Source: JBPCNH01 sp051001455
GTDB lineage: Bacteria; Actinomycetota; CADDZG01; WHSQ01
Direction: 5' to 3'
Length of the DNA stretch: 64,000 bases
Assembly: GCA_051001455.1 (NCBI GenBank)
Contig: JBPCNH010000006.1
Location: 49,310 to 113,309, forward strand
In this document: positions 1 through 9,059 of the stretch, one piece after another
How positions within the stretch are numbered: position 1 is the first letter of the stretch
How the letters are laid out: each line of letters begins with the position of its first letter
Program-made: the position numbers and the translations under genes
Notes under the pieces: model-generated
Database searches by the model: none
Seen by the model: only the letters and a program-made list of their open reading frames with translations
What the model was told of the DNA's origin: nothing

Positions 1-1
1 A

Positions 2-3000
2 CACCCGGGCGGGGACGACTCTTATCGCCGTCTTGCCGATACCTATCATTTCCTCCTCTCGGAGCACTCCCTGAGCGCCCTGCTGGACCTCGTGGCCGGC
101 GCCCTCATGGATCTCGTTCCCTACGACACGCTCACGATCTATGAGGCGGACGAGGCCCAGCGGCTATTGACCCCTACTCTCGTTCGCGACCGTTACGCCG
201 AGGAGATCATGGCGCGCAAACCGGTCTTTGGTCAGGGCATCACCGGTTGGGCCGCGCAGCAGCGCGAAGCCGTCCTTGTGAATGAAGCCCACCTTGATCC
301 CCGCGTGAGTCACGTCCCGGGAACGCCCCTCGAGCCGGAAGCTCTCATCGCGGTCCCTCTGCTGGCACGGGGGTCGGTTAAAGGCGTGATGAACATCTAC
401 CGGCTCGGCGATGCTGCGTTCACGGAAGAAGAATTCGCGCTTGCACAACGTTTCGCCGAAGTGGCTGCCTTAGCGATCGACAACGCGCATATCCGCGTTG
501 CTCTTGAGCATCAGGCGCAGACGGACTCGCTAACTGGGCTTTACAACCACAGGTTCTTCCACGAGCGCTTGCGTTCGGAACTGGTACGCGCTAGTCGCAG
601 TCACGATTCCGTAGCGCTGCTGATGCTCGACATCGACGACTTCAAGAAGCTGAATGACGTGCACGGCCATGCTACCGGCGACCATGTCTTGTTCAAAGTG
701 GCCGAGCTCCTTCAAGCCACCGTGCGCGCCTCTGACGTGCCTTGCCGGGTAGGGGGTGAGGAGTTCGCGGTAATCCTTCCGTCATGTGACGCGGGTGATG
801 CGTTGGGGCTAGCTCGTCGGCTTCGTGACCGCTTGGCGGCCATGGAGCTCGACGAAGCGGGGACCATCACGGTGTCGGTCGGGATCGCCCAAGGGCCGGA
901 GCACGCCATGAACCCGCGCGAGCTCTTTAGTTGTGCCGAGGCGGCCATGATGACGGCGAAGGCGAGGGGTAAGAACCAAGCATTCCTGTACGACGACGGG
1001 GCCTCCGAGCGCCCCGACGCGCCGGAACGTAGTCGTGACGTTCGATCGATCGCCCACCTGAAAATGCTTCAGAGTTTGTCCGGCAAGCTGAATCGGCTGA
1101 ACGACGTTCGTCAGATAGCCGATACGATCGCCAACGAACTTCGCACTCTCATCGACTATCACAACTGCCGGATATATGTCGCTGAAGGGTCCTCTCTAGT
1201 GCCGATTGCCTTCCGCGGCCAGTTTTCGGTGCCGGATGATTCGGACTTCCAGCTGGCTGTTACGAGCTTCGGTGAAGGGGTCACCGGTCGTGCGGCAGCA
1301 ACGGCTAAATCGGTACTTGTGCCGAATGCTCTCGACTGTGAATTCGCAGTCCACCTGCCTGGTACCGACGAGATCGAAGAAACGTTGATGGCGATACCGA
1401 TGCTTTATGGAGCTCGCGTCAATGGTGTCGTGACTGTTTCCAAACTCGGGCAAAAACAGTTCGATGAGGACGATGTCCGGTTACTGGAGGTGCTGGCAGG
1501 CCAAGCATCTGTGGCTCTGGAGAACGCACGCCTCTACGAAGCGCAACGAGAAGAGGCGAAGAACGCCCGCTCACTCCTCGACTTCGCCGACCGGCTGTCT
1601 CAGGCCGCTTCCTTCCAGGAGATCGGGCACCTTTCCGTACGGGAAACGACCGACCTGCTCCGGGCCGACCGCGTCTCCTTGTGGCTCAAGAACGGGCGCA
1701 CCGGGGATTACGACTGCGCGGCTCATGCCGGCTATACGGGTGACTCGGAGGGCTTGAAGTTGATCAGGCAACCGGTCCCTGGGGTGGACGGGCAACGTTT
1801 GATCAAGGACCGTCGCCAGCCCTTGGTTCTGACACCGGCAGACATCGAACGGCAGTTCCCGGGCCGCAGTTGGGTCGAGGCGACGATGGCGGTTGCTCCT
1901 CTCCAACGCGACGCCGGCCTGGACGGATTCTTCGTGGTCCGCCAGAGCGCGCCGGGTGACGCGGCTTTCTATACCGAGGAGCGGCTCCGGTTGATGGCCG
2001 GTATTTCGTACCAGGCATCGGTAGCGATGCAGAAGGCGGTGCTCTACCGCGAGCAGGAGGAGGCGGCCGACATCGCCAGTGCGCTGCTCGATTTCAGCCG
2101 CCAACTCTCTCTCGCCGAAGGCTTCGATGCGATCCTCCTAACGACGGCTGAGCTGGCGGCGCGGATTGTCGGATCACCTCGCACGGGCATCTTCATCCAG
2201 GATCCGGTCAGCGGTGATCTTCTTCCCGAGGCGCTCTGGGGATTCCAAGGACCCGAACGGGAGGCCGCGCTCGACATGCGCATCCCCATCGAGATGTCCG
2301 AGCCATTGGTCCAAGCCACGGAACCCTTCGTCCTTCGTCCTCACCAGTACCCGGATCTGGCTCTGGCCCACCAGATCGGTGCCGGACTCACCTACGCCGT
2401 GGCTCCTATGCGCCTGGAGGGTGGACGTCTGGCAGCGGTGGCCGTCGGTGCGCCGGCGTTGGGCAACTATGAGTTCTCCGAGCGGAAGATCCGTCTGCTG
2501 GGAGGCATCGCAGACCACGCCAAGCTCGCGATCAACAACGCTATAGGCTTCGAAACTCTCGAGACGACTTTCCTTTCCACGGTCGAAGCGTTGGCGAACG
2601 CTCTGGAGGCCAAGGACGAGTACACCTCTTCTCACACCCGCTCGATCGTCGACATGAGCAAACAGGTGGGCGACTACCTCGGTTTCGGTCTGAAGAAGCT
2701 GAAGAACCTCGAGATGGGCGCCCTCTTCCACGACATCGGCAAGATCGGTATCCCTTCGGACATCCTCTCGAAGCCTGGTCCCTTGAGCGAAGAAGAGAAG
2801 GACATCATGCGCACGCATCCTGAGTTGGGGGAGCGGATACTTGCCCCCATCGAGCGGCTCGAAGAGGTTCGTCCGATCGTCCGTCACTGTCACGAGCACT
2901 ACGACGGCAGTGGTTACCCCGACGGTCTCGTAGGCGAGGCGATCCCGATCGAGAGCCGCATCATCCTGACGTGCGACGCTTTCGACGCTATGACGACGGA

Positions 3001-3145
3001 CCGTCCTTATCGCGGCCGCCTCGCCGCCGAGGAAGCCTGTCGGCGGCTTCGTTCCTCAGCCGGCCGCCAGTTCGACCCCGTGATCGTGGACGCCTTCTTG
3101 ACTCTCTACGCACGGGATCCGAGCTTCACGATCCTGTTCGGGTAG
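2..3145 (+). CDS. Multi-GAF GGDEF / HD-GYP cyclic-di-GMP signalling protein (5' end outside window)
   Basis: The protein combines a diguanylate cyclase domain (GGDEF) and a cyclic-di-GMP phosphodiesterase domain (HD-GYP) with several GAF sensor domains. The frame is open to the window edge, and the residues before the GTG at 92 (such as HSLSALLDLV) look like the start of a GAF fold, so the gene begins upstream. Visible order: GAF; GGDEF with an intact GGEEF at nt 752-766; about three further GAF-like units; then HD-GYP with FHDIGKIGIP near nt 2725-2755 and DGSGYP near nt 2906-2920. No transmembrane segment is visible, so it is probably cytosolic. Both catalytic signatures look intact. Which activity dominates, and what ligands the GAF domains sense, cannot be read from sequence. 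It converges on the BTAD regulator gene with a 24-base gap. Confidence 0.93.
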   Translation, partial: HPGGDDSYRRLADTYHFLLSEHSLSALLDLVAGALMDLVPYDTLTIYEADEAQRLLTPTLVRDRYAEEIMARKPVFGQGITGWAAQQREAVLVNEAHLDPRVSHVPGTPLEPEALIAVPLLARGSVKGVMNIYRLGDAAFTEEEFALAQRFAEVAALAIDNAHIRVALEHQAQTDSLTGLYNHRFFHERLRSELVRASRSHDSVALLMLDIDDFKKLNDVHGHATGDHVLFKVAELLQATVRASDVPCRVGGEEFAVILPSCDAGDALGLARRLRDRLAAMELDEAGTITVSVGIAQGPEHAMNPRELFSCAEAAMMTAKARGKNQAFLYDDGASERPDAPERSRDVRSIAHLKMLQSLSGKLNRLNDVRQIADTIANELRTLIDYHNCRIYVAEGSSLVPIAFRGQFSVPDDSDFQLAVTSFGEGVTGRAAATAKSVLVPNALDCEFAVHLPGTDEIEETLMAIPMLYGARVNGVVTVSKLGQKQFDEDDVRLLEVLAGQASVALENARLYEAQREEAKNARSLLDFADRLSQAASFQEIGHLSVRETTDLLRADRVSLWLKNGRTGDYDCAAHAGYTGDSEGLKLIRQPVPGVDGQRLIKDRRQPLVLTPADIERQFPGRSWVEATMAVAPLQRDAGLDGFFVVRQSAPGDAAFYTEERLRLMAGISYQASVAMQKAVLYREQEEAADIASALLDFSRQLSLAEGFDAILLTTAELAARIVGSPRTGIFIQDPVSGDLLPEALWGFQGPEREAALDMRIPIEMSEPLVQATEPFVLRPHQYPDLALAHQIGAGLTYAVAPMRLEGGRLAAVAVGAPALGNYEFSERKIRLLGGIADHAKLAINNAIGFETLETTFLSTVEALANALEAKDEYTSSHTRSIVDMSKQVGDYLGFGLKKLKNLEMGALFHDIGKIGIPSDILSKPGPLSEEEKDIMRTHPELGERILAPIERLEEVRPIVRHCHEHYDGSGYPDGLVGEAIPIESRIILTCDAFDAMTTDRPYRGRLAAEEACRRLRSSAGRQFDPVIVDAFLTLYARDPSFTILFG

Positions 3146-3169
3146 CCGAGGTCCCGCGCCAGGCTCGGA

Positions 3170-5092
3170 TCAACCTGTCGAAAGCATCCTTTCGTTCGCC
3201 TCGGCGCGTGCAGCCGTTAACTCTTGAATGAGTTGGGGATTGTCGATGGAACGAGCGATGTTCTCGGCGGCGTCGAGTGCGTCGCGAGAACCCAACCGGT
3301 AACGGTAGAGATACGCACGTGCCAGCATCTCCTTCATGCCGGTGCGCCCTGCCAAGTTCTCTAAGTCATCTGTCCATGTCGATGTTTTCTCAAGATCGTG
3401 GTTGCAGCCGATAGCGCAGAGAGAATCGAGCACGAAAGCCATCGTCCATTCGCTCATGAGCGGCCCCACCAGTCGGATACGTGCATCCTCCAGTCTTGCG
3501 ACGGCTTCCACCACATCGCCACGACGTGCGGCAATAAGGGCCAATCCCCTTAGCGCGAACGCCTCGAACATCGGGTCGTTAACCTGCCGGGCCATTGCAA
3601 ACGAGTACTCGAACGTCTCTGAGCTTCGCTCTAGATCTTCCTCGAGCAACAACACCTCCGCCAGGAAGCTCATGGGACAAGGTGCGAACCAGTCCATCCC
3701 CGATGAGCGGATGACCTCAACGGATCTTTCGAGTACCGCACGGGCGGGTCCAAGGTCTCGCTTCAAGAGATAGGAGCGCCCTAGGGATGCGAGGGAGAAC
3801 GCCAGCCGCAGCGGGTCGTTTGCTCTCTCCGCTAGGTCGACTGAAGAAGACAAGAGCGTGATCCCGGCCTCGTAGCGCCCGGTTTCCGTGAAGCACTTCC
3901 CTCGGATCCAGTCGATGGCCGATAGAAGGGAAGGGTCGTTCCCTGCATGGGGAGCACCTTCGTCCAACCATCTGAGAGCCCGTTGGTAGCGCGCTGCCAG
4001 GAACTCTCGCCACGCCAACTCATAGCAACCGGCTGCTACCAGCTCGCCCTTTTCGGCATTCCGGGCGGCAGCGATGGCTTCGTGTACGGCTGTTTCTCCT
4101 TCTTCGTGAGAACGCCAGTGGATCAGCGCGCTTCCGAGCGCGAGCAGGGCGCGCGCCTTCAGTTCGATATCGCCGCAAGCATGAGCCTCTGCGATCGATC
4201 GTCGCAGGCACTCGATCCCGGCGTCGATGGCCCCGCCGCGCAGGGCCGCTTCTCCCGCGTCGAATTGGGTCTCGGCGGCGGCGCGACCCCCCAAGGAGCG
4301 GGTCGTGGACGATGCTGCTGCCACGTGAAGCGCTTCTATCACCTGGGGACCAGGTTCTACGCCGAGTTCTTTGCGGAACAACTCGATGCAAGCGGCGAGC
4401 TGCTTCGCGGCGCCGTCTCGATCTCCGGACGTGGCATAGCTACGGATGAGCAGAGCTTGGTAGGTCTCGTCGAAAGGTTCGAGAGCGACTAGGCGAGCGG
4501 CCAGCTCTATCGCTTGGCCCGCGGCGCCCGAAGCCAGCCGGTTCAGGGCTGCCTCGCGAAGTATCGCGAGTGTCGAGGCTCGCATGTGGCGACGCTCGTT
4601 CAGCAGCCACGCGGAGAAAGCGGGCGACGTGTCCAGTGGGAGGGAACCCAGGAGCGGCTGCCCTAATCCGGGTGCTTGGAGGGCTTCAACCCACGTTCCG
4701 CGCACGATTGTCAAAGCGTCCACGTACGCGTACGGCAGGTCGAAGGCGACCGGGTCGTGGAGCATCCCCTCCGGAGCTCGAAGCACCCTTCTCAGTTCCG
4801 TGAGGTTCCACCGCAGCGCGCGGAGGGGGTCGTCCGCATCTCCGAAGAGGAGTTGTCCGAGGTGCTCGCGCGGCTGGGGCGCGCCGCTCAAGATCAGGTA
4901 AGCGAGGAGGCCCCACGCTTTCTGTCCCTTGGGCCCGGTCTGGGGTGACCCTTCCCAGGTGACCATGGGCTTCCCGAGCAGATGGATGGCCAGCACAGTT
5001 TCCTCATTCCTCCTTGGGCCGCCGGCGGTCGCCTGGCGGCCTTCCCCGCTCATTGTGGGACCGAGCTCAGCCCTTAGCAATGGGGTTTTCAC
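3170..5092 (-). CDS. BTAD-domain (SARP/AfsR-like) transcriptional regulator with C-terminal TPR-like repeats
   Basis: The first ~70 residues after the start carry a short winged-helix-like segment (KGQKAWGLLAYLILSG). A bacterial transcriptional activator domain (BTAD) follows, with the typical ending FRKELGVEPGPQVIEAL near residue 250. The remaining ~380 residues are alanine-rich helical repeats of TPR type. No NB-ARC P-loop is visible, so this is a short SARP-like regulator rather than a full AfsR. The chosen GTG at 5092 directly follows the TGA of the lipoprotein gene, which implies translational coupling; an ATG at 5053 is an alternative start. Pairing with a cupredoxin-like lipoprotein suggests a shared stress or redox role, but that is inference. 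Targets are unknown. Confidence 0.85.
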   Translation of the reverse strand: MKTPLLRAELGPTMSGEGRQATAGGPRRNEETVLAIHLLGKPMVTWEGSPQTGPKGQKAWGLLAYLILSGAPQPREHLGQLLFGDADDPLRALRWNLTELRRVLRAPEGMLHDPVAFDLPYAYVDALTIVRGTWVEALQAPGLGQPLLGSLPLDTSPAFSAWLLNERRHMRASTLAILREAALNRLASGAAGQAIELAARLVALEPFDETYQALLIRSYATSGDRDGAAKQLAACIELFRKELGVEPGPQVIEALHVAAASSTTRSLGGRAAAETQFDAGEAALRGGAIDAGIECLRRSIAEAHACGDIELKARALLALGSALIHWRSHEEGETAVHEAIAAARNAEKGELVAAGCYELAWREFLAARYQRALRWLDEGAPHAGNDPSLLSAIDWIRGKCFTETGRYEAGITLLSSSVDLAERANDPLRLAFSLASLGRSYLLKRDLGPARAVLERSVEVIRSSGMDWFAPCPMSFLAEVLLLEEDLERSSETFEYSFAMARQVNDPMFEAFALRGLALIAARRGDVVEAVARLEDARIRLVGPLMSEWTMAFVLDSLCAIGCNHDLEKTSTWTDDLENLAGRTGMKEMLARAYLYRYRLGSRDALDAAENIARSIDNPQLIQELTAARAEANERMLSTG

Positions 5093-5623
5093 TCATTCCA
5101 CGATTAGGGGAGCGATCATCCCGAGTTCGGTGTGGTTCTTGGTGGTAGTGAGACTTTGGTCACGGACGAAGCACAGGATCGCGTAGCGCCCTGCGGTGAG
5201 CTCGTCTCCGGTCGCGCGCGTCTCTTTCCCCGTACCGACCACCTCGGAGACGCCATCGACGCCGCCCTGGGCGAGCTGTGGGATCAAGCTGACGTCACCC
5301 ATGACCTTCTTTCTGAAGTCTTCGAAGGACACGCCGTCGTTCAGCCGGTAGAACAGTGCCTGATGCGGCTGCTCTCCTTCGTTCTTCAAGACCGTCTCGA
5401 TCGGGCCGGCCGGAATCACATCGGGAGTCGCGCGGAACCCGAAATCGTGGGCGACGATCTCGATCGTCGTTACTTGAACTTCCTGGTCGGCCTGCGAGTC
5501 CTCCGCCTTTTCGGCCGAGGAACCTCCTGCACACGCACCGAGCGTGACGGCTGCAAGCAGCATGGATAGAGCCATCCACGCGTTGCGCCACCTTCCGTTT
5601 GAGATCCGTCCGAGCTTCTGCAT
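5093..5623 (-). CDS. Cupredoxin-like lipoprotein
   Basis: This 176-residue protein has a basic N-terminus, a hydrophobic segment and a lipobox (LGAC, Cys near residue 31), so it is probably lipid-anchored outside the membrane. The mature part resembles a plastocyanin-type beta-sandwich. It has a His in EQPHQALFY, a Cys in YAILCFV, then C-x12-H and H-x4-M (NHTELGM). That His/Cys/His/Met set matches the usual type-1 copper ligands, although the Cys-His spacing is long. A good ribosome site (AGGAGG) sits before the ATG. Its TGA abuts the GTG of the BTAD regulator, so the two are probably one operon. Copper binding and electron transfer are inferred; a non-metal immunoglobulin-like role is possible. 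Confidence 0.8.
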   Translation of the reverse strand: MQKLGRISNGRWRNAWMALSMLLAAVTLGACAGGSSAEKAEDSQADQEVQVTTIEIVAHDFGFRATPDVIPAGPIETVLKNEGEQPHQALFYRLNDGVSFEDFRKKVMGDVSLIPQLAQGGVDGVSEVVGTGKETRATGDELTAGRYAILCFVRDQSLTTTKNHTELGMIAPLIVE

Positions 5624-5643
5624 CTCTTTACCTCCTCTTGCGA

Positions 5644-5660
5644 ACCGGCACGGTGCCGGT
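5644..5660. promoter_or_regulatory. Perfect 8-bp inverted repeat upstream of the lipoprotein gene
   Basis: The sequence reads ACCGGCAC-G-GTGCCGGT. It lies 21 bases before the lipoprotein start codon (minus strand) and just beyond its ribosome site. No T-run follows on either strand, so an operator is more likely than a terminator. The binding protein is unknown. Confidence 0.45.
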
Positions 5661-5753
5661 CTTCAGTGAAGGCTCTACGGCGCGCGTTTGAGCAGCCGTT
5701 TGAAGGCTCAGGAGTTTCCGGAGAGCTGTGAGCGCCGGAGGGCCGGCCGGGTT

Positions 5754-6251
5754 CTAAACCGGTTTGAACTGCTCGAAGGGGTTGCGGCAGTCCTTGCAGT
5801 AGTACAGCGCGCGGCACGGCGTAGGGCCGAAGAGGCTGTCGTTCTGTGTGTTGCGACTTCCGCAGAAAGGGCACTCCGCCAGTACGGGCAACCCGATCTG
5901 CGTGATGAGGACGGGGCCCTCACCCGTGGGGGGAGCTAGCCCGAACTCTTTGAGGCGCTCACGGCCCTGCTCGGTGATGCGCTCGGTGGTCCAGGGGGGG
6001 TCGAAGGACGTGGTCACCTCGACCTTTTCCACGCCGGCTACCTTCTCGACCGCGTCGCGTACGTCGGCCACGATCACGTCGACGGCCGGGCATCCCGTGA
6101 AGGTCGGAAGAACGGTGACCCTGGCGAGAGAACCATCCGTCTCGACCGAGCGGATCATCCCCATGTCCACCACCGAAACCGCAGGTATCTCGGGATCCAA
6201 CACCTCTGCAAGGACACCCCAGATCGCCTCTTCCATCGTGCTCGTAGGCAT
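5754..6251 (-). CDS. paaD: Phenylacetyl-CoA 1,2-epoxidase subunit PaaD
   Basis: This 165-residue protein has an N-terminal MIP18/SufT-like domain (residues ~5-100, with VVDMGMI and TGCPAVDVI) and a C-terminal zinc-ribbon-like part with C-x2-C (ECPFCGS) and C-x8-C-x2-C (PCRALYYCKDC). This is the PaaD architecture. PaaD is needed for the activity of the PaaABC(E) monooxygenase and is thought to help with its metal centre. The ATG at 6251 was chosen because it lies two bases after the paaC stop; the reading frame stays open further upstream, but that part would overlap paaC. It is the last gene of the paa operon seen here, and no paaE reductase follows. Confidence 0.93.
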   Translation of the reverse strand: MPTSTMEEAIWGVLAEVLDPEIPAVSVVDMGMIRSVETDGSLARVTVLPTFTGCPAVDVIVADVRDAVEKVAGVEKVEVTTSFDPPWTTERITEQGRERLKEFGLAPPTGEGPVLITQIGLPVLAECPFCGSRNTQNDSLFGPTPCRALYYCKDCRNPFEQFKPV

Positions 6252-6253
6252 CG

Positions 6254-7090
6254 TCACCAGCTCGCTCCGGGATTGGTCCGATAGGTCGAGGTCATGACGT
6301 CCCACATCTCTTGAAGATCGCTCGTGTGGCTGCCACGTCTGCCGCCGAGGCCGTCGCCGGGGGAGTCTGCAGCGTCGTGTGACGGTCCTGAGCTGATCAG
6401 GTCTCCCGAGGAAGACGCTACGAATTCGGCGTTCTCTTCGTCGAGGACGTCACCGGCCGGCATCCCCAGTTTATCGAGGGTGGTGGTTGCCGACCTGATG
6501 AATCGTTCGCGCAGTTCCTTGGACCCGATGGTGATCAGACCTTCTTCGAGAGCCTCGTCCTCGTGTTCGTACTCCTCGAATAGCCCAAGAGAGTCGTTGA
6601 ACGCGCTGCCGACTGCATGAGCGAGCTTGCTGCGGCCCTCGACCGGCCCCTGCGCCACCCGTTTCATCCACATGTCCGCATGGATCAAGTGATAGCGCTC
6701 CTCGCGTCGCATCTTCGTCGCCAGCTGCGCTAGGAGGTCGTGGGACGAATCCTCGAGCATCTCGAGTCGCAGCTCATCTGCCGTGTCGTACAGCCAGTGG
6801 CGCGCGAGCGTGTAAGCCCACTCGTTGTTGGGCCGCTCACACAGAAGGGCGTTCCTGTAGTCGCTCGGTTCACGTCCGAAGGCGATCTTGTTCACGTCGT
6901 CACCCGTTACCTCTGCGGCGATGGCGTAGAAGGCAGCGGCGTGACCGATCTCGTCCTGCGCGATGGAAGAGAACGCCACGTCCTCTTCGATGTGAGGGGC
7001 GTATCCGGTCCACTCGGAGTGGCGGTGGCCGAGAACCAATTCGTCGTCTCCGAGTGCGGTGACTAGGGCCACCAGGGCTTGATCACTCAT
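6254..7090 (-). CDS. paaC: Phenylacetyl-CoA 1,2-epoxidase structural subunit PaaC
   Basis: This ferritin-like helical protein (278 residues) is the scaffold partner of PaaA in the phenylacetyl-CoA epoxidase, which epoxidises the aromatic ring of phenylacetyl-CoA. Family hallmarks are the N-terminal DDELVLGHRHSEWTG, the AQDEIGHA helix and NNEWAYTLARHWLYDT. The start overlaps paaB by four bases (ATGA), and paaD follows after two bases. The C-terminal ~40 residues (DAADSPGDGLGGRRGS) are a polar linker. Function is assigned by family and operon context. Confidence 0.95.
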   Translation of the reverse strand: MSDQALVALVTALGDDELVLGHRHSEWTGYAPHIEEDVAFSSIAQDEIGHAAAFYAIAAEVTGDDVNKIAFGREPSDYRNALLCERPNNEWAYTLARHWLYDTADELRLEMLEDSSHDLLAQLATKMRREERYHLIHADMWMKRVAQGPVEGRSKLAHAVGSAFNDSLGLFEEYEHEDEALEEGLITIGSKELRERFIRSATTTLDKLGMPAGDVLDEENAEFVASSSGDLISSGPSHDAADSPGDGLGGRRGSHTSDLQEMWDVMTSTYRTNPGASW

Positions 7091-7389
7091 GTGGTCTCAC
7101 CCTTGATCCCCTGCGCGCGGGCGACTGCTTTCTCGCGCTTGCGAACCACGTCGCGGTATCCACTTGGGTGCCGGTACGACTTGTCGGCCACCATGTCGAT
7201 GTCGGGATCCTGCGAGTACGAGTGGATCTCGCTGCGTCGCGCGACCCAGAGGTGCTCGCCTTCGCCACGTCGCAGGAAGCACTCCCGAGCCATCAACAAC
7301 GCCATGTCGGGGTCGGCTGCCGTGACCGCGCCGACATGCTCGTGCGGCTCCTTATGCCCGGCGCGCCGGAACACCTCATAGATCTCCAT
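7087..7389 (-). CDS. paaB: Phenylacetyl-CoA 1,2-epoxidase subunit PaaB
   Basis: This 100-residue protein has the PaaB signatures: the start MEIYEVFRR, EPHEHVGAVTAADPDMAL, ARECFLRRGEGEHLWV and the end DKSYRHPSGYRDVV. PaaB is a small bridging subunit of the epoxidase complex. It lies 22 bases after paaA and overlaps paaC by four bases, so stoichiometric co-translation is likely. Confidence 0.95.
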   Translation of the reverse strand: MEIYEVFRRAGHKEPHEHVGAVTAADPDMALLMARECFLRRGEGEHLWVARRSEIHSYSQDPDIDMVADKSYRHPSGYRDVVRKREKAVARAQGIKGETT

Positions 7390-7411
7390 CAGCAGATCAC
7401 GTCCGCTTCCT

Positions 7412-8335
7412 CTAGGCCGCCGTGAGGGCGGCTTCCGCTAGAGATTCTCTGACCCAGCGGTGACTGTCGTACATCTCTTTGCGGCTTGCCAGGCGGCGCG
7501 CCGTCTCGGGCCCGTCGTTGCGCTTGATCGAGTCGAGCGGTGTCCAGTCGATGTCTTCGTCCCGGATCAGCCAATGGCCCGTGGCCTCATCGTGGAAGGG
7601 GACCGGCGACGGGAAGCTGAAGCCCAGTTCCAGGATCTTGGGCACGTAGCGGTCGAGGAACTCCTGACGCAGGTCCTCGTTGAGGCGGGTCTTGACCTTC
7701 CAGCGCAGCAATAAATCCTTCTCGGGGTTCGAGCGGGGCCCGAAGAAGTGGATGATCGCCAGCCACCAGCGATCGAGCGCCTCTTGGAACATCTCGCGTT
7801 GCGCGTCGGTCCCTGAGGCGAGTTCGAGGCTGATGTCCTCGCCGTGACGGAGGTGAAGCTGCTCCTCCGCGCAGATGCGCTTGAGCACGCGTGCGTACGG
7901 CGCGTAGGACGAGTCGCGCAGGGCCGCTTGGGTGACGAGTGCGGCACCGTCGATCAACCAGCCGATGATCGCAGCATCACCCCAACTCTTGACGGGGTAG
8001 TGGAAGACGTTGTGGAACTTGCTCTTGCCGTTGATGAGGTCCTGGAACATCGCTTCACGGCTCTTGCCGAGGTCCTCGGCGACGCGGTACAGCAGCTGTG
8101 CATGGCCGACCTCGTCCTGGATCTTGGCGCAGAGTGACATCTTGCGCTTGAGGCTCGGCGCGCCGGGCAGGACCTCGCGCTCTGGAAGCGCCCCCATGAT
8201 CTCGGAATTGGCGTGCATCTCGATGAACTTGATCAGCCCCATGCGGTAGTCATCGGGCATCCAGTCTTCGGCTTCAACCTTGTCGCCGGCTTCGGTGCGT
8301 TTGTTGAAGTTCTCAAGCTTCTCTTCGTATGTCAT
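7412..8335 (-). CDS. paaA: Phenylacetyl-CoA 1,2-epoxidase catalytic subunit PaaA
   Basis: PaaA is the di-iron catalytic subunit. The carboxylate and histidine ligands of the ferritin-like fold are visible as KIQDEVGHAQ and CAEEQLHLRHGE (E-x2-H patterns). The 307-residue length is normal, and the C-terminal RDEDIDWTPLDSIKRNDGP is typical. The start ATG has a strong ribosome site (AGGAGG, about five bases away). It is the first gene of the paa operon and lies 56 bases after the TetR gene on the same strand. Confidence 0.96.
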   Translation of the reverse strand: MTYEEKLENFNKRTEAGDKVEAEDWMPDDYRMGLIKFIEMHANSEIMGALPEREVLPGAPSLKRKMSLCAKIQDEVGHAQLLYRVAEDLGKSREAMFQDLINGKSKFHNVFHYPVKSWGDAAIIGWLIDGAALVTQAALRDSSYAPYARVLKRICAEEQLHLRHGEDISLELASGTDAQREMFQEALDRWWLAIIHFFGPRSNPEKDLLLRWKVKTRLNEDLRQEFLDRYVPKILELGFSFPSPVPFHDEATGHWLIRDEDIDWTPLDSIKRNDGPETARRLASRKEMYDSHRWVRESLAEAALTAA

Positions 8336-8391
8336 CTGTGCCTCCTAGTGGTGCTTTCGGACCAGAACTTCGGGATCTTCTTCCTTGCGCT

Positions 8392-8988
8392 CTATGTTTC
8401 TCGTAATCCATTGAGGATCAGGTTCGCGAAACGTTCGCCGATCTCCGTCGGGCCTAGTTCGCCACCCGGGCGGTACCACGTATATGTCCAGTTTCCCGCC
8501 GATAGCACCAGCCGCGTCGCGAAGTTCACGTCGGTATCACGTCGGAACTCGCCTGCGACGATCCCTTCGTCGAGGATCCCCTTGACCATCGTCTCGTAAC
8601 GATCCCGCTTCGCTTGGATCGCGGCGCGCCGAGGCTGAGACAGGTAGCGCCACTCGTTGAGGAAGACCGTAGCGGCGTCGAGATGCTCGATCGCGGTCTC
8701 GATGTGGCCCACCAACAGACGGCGCAGCTTGAGAGACGCGATCGCCTCCATCCTCATAGTCGTCTCGGCGCGCTCGAGGAAGCGTTCGGCCCCCTCGTTG
8801 ACGACGTCGAAGAGCAATTCTTCCTTCGAGCCGATGTGGGCGTAGAGCGAGCCTCTCTGGATCCCCAGGGCATCCCCGAGGTGCTGCATGGAGGTTCCGT
8901 GGTAGCCGCGCTCGGAGAAGAGGCGCGCGGCCGCGTGGGTCACCTCGGCGCGCCGGGCGCTCCGTACCTTCTCGGCGATCTGAGCCAT
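8392..8988 (-). CDS. TetR-family regulator, probably of the paa operon
   Basis: This 198-residue protein has the TetR N-terminal helix-turn-helix: AARLFSERGYHGTSMQHLGD followed by GIQRGSLYAHIGSKEELLF, at residues ~18-60. The C-terminal ligand domain is of the kind common in fatty-acyl and aromatic acyl-CoA responsive repressors. The position directly upstream of paaA suggests control of phenylacetate use, with phenylacetyl-CoA as a plausible inducer (inferred). A palindrome overlapping its own likely transcription start suggests autoregulation. Confidence 0.9.
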   Translation of the reverse strand: MAQIAEKVRSARRAEVTHAAARLFSERGYHGTSMQHLGDALGIQRGSLYAHIGSKEELLFDVVNEGAERFLERAETTMRMEAIASLKLRRLLVGHIETAIEHLDAATVFLNEWRYLSQPRRAAIQAKRDRYETMVKGILDEGIVAGEFRRDTDVNFATRLVLSAGNWTYTWYRPGGELGPTEIGERFANLILNGLRET

Positions 8989-9009
8989 CCACCCATCCTC
9001 TCACCCAAA

Positions 9010-9032
9010 CAAACAGTCGTTTGCCCACCCTA
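9010..9032 (-). promoter_or_regulatory. Candidate operator and -10 box of the tetR-paa unit
   Basis: An inverted repeat CAAAC-AGTC-GTTTG spans 9010-9023. On the minus strand a -10-like TAGGGT lies at 9027-9032, which would place the transcription start inside the repeat. This is the usual arrangement for an autoregulating TetR repressor. I found no second copy in the 56 bases before paaA. Confidence 0.5.
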
Positions 9033-9059
9033 CCCCACCTCGCGTTTTGAGGACTTCCC

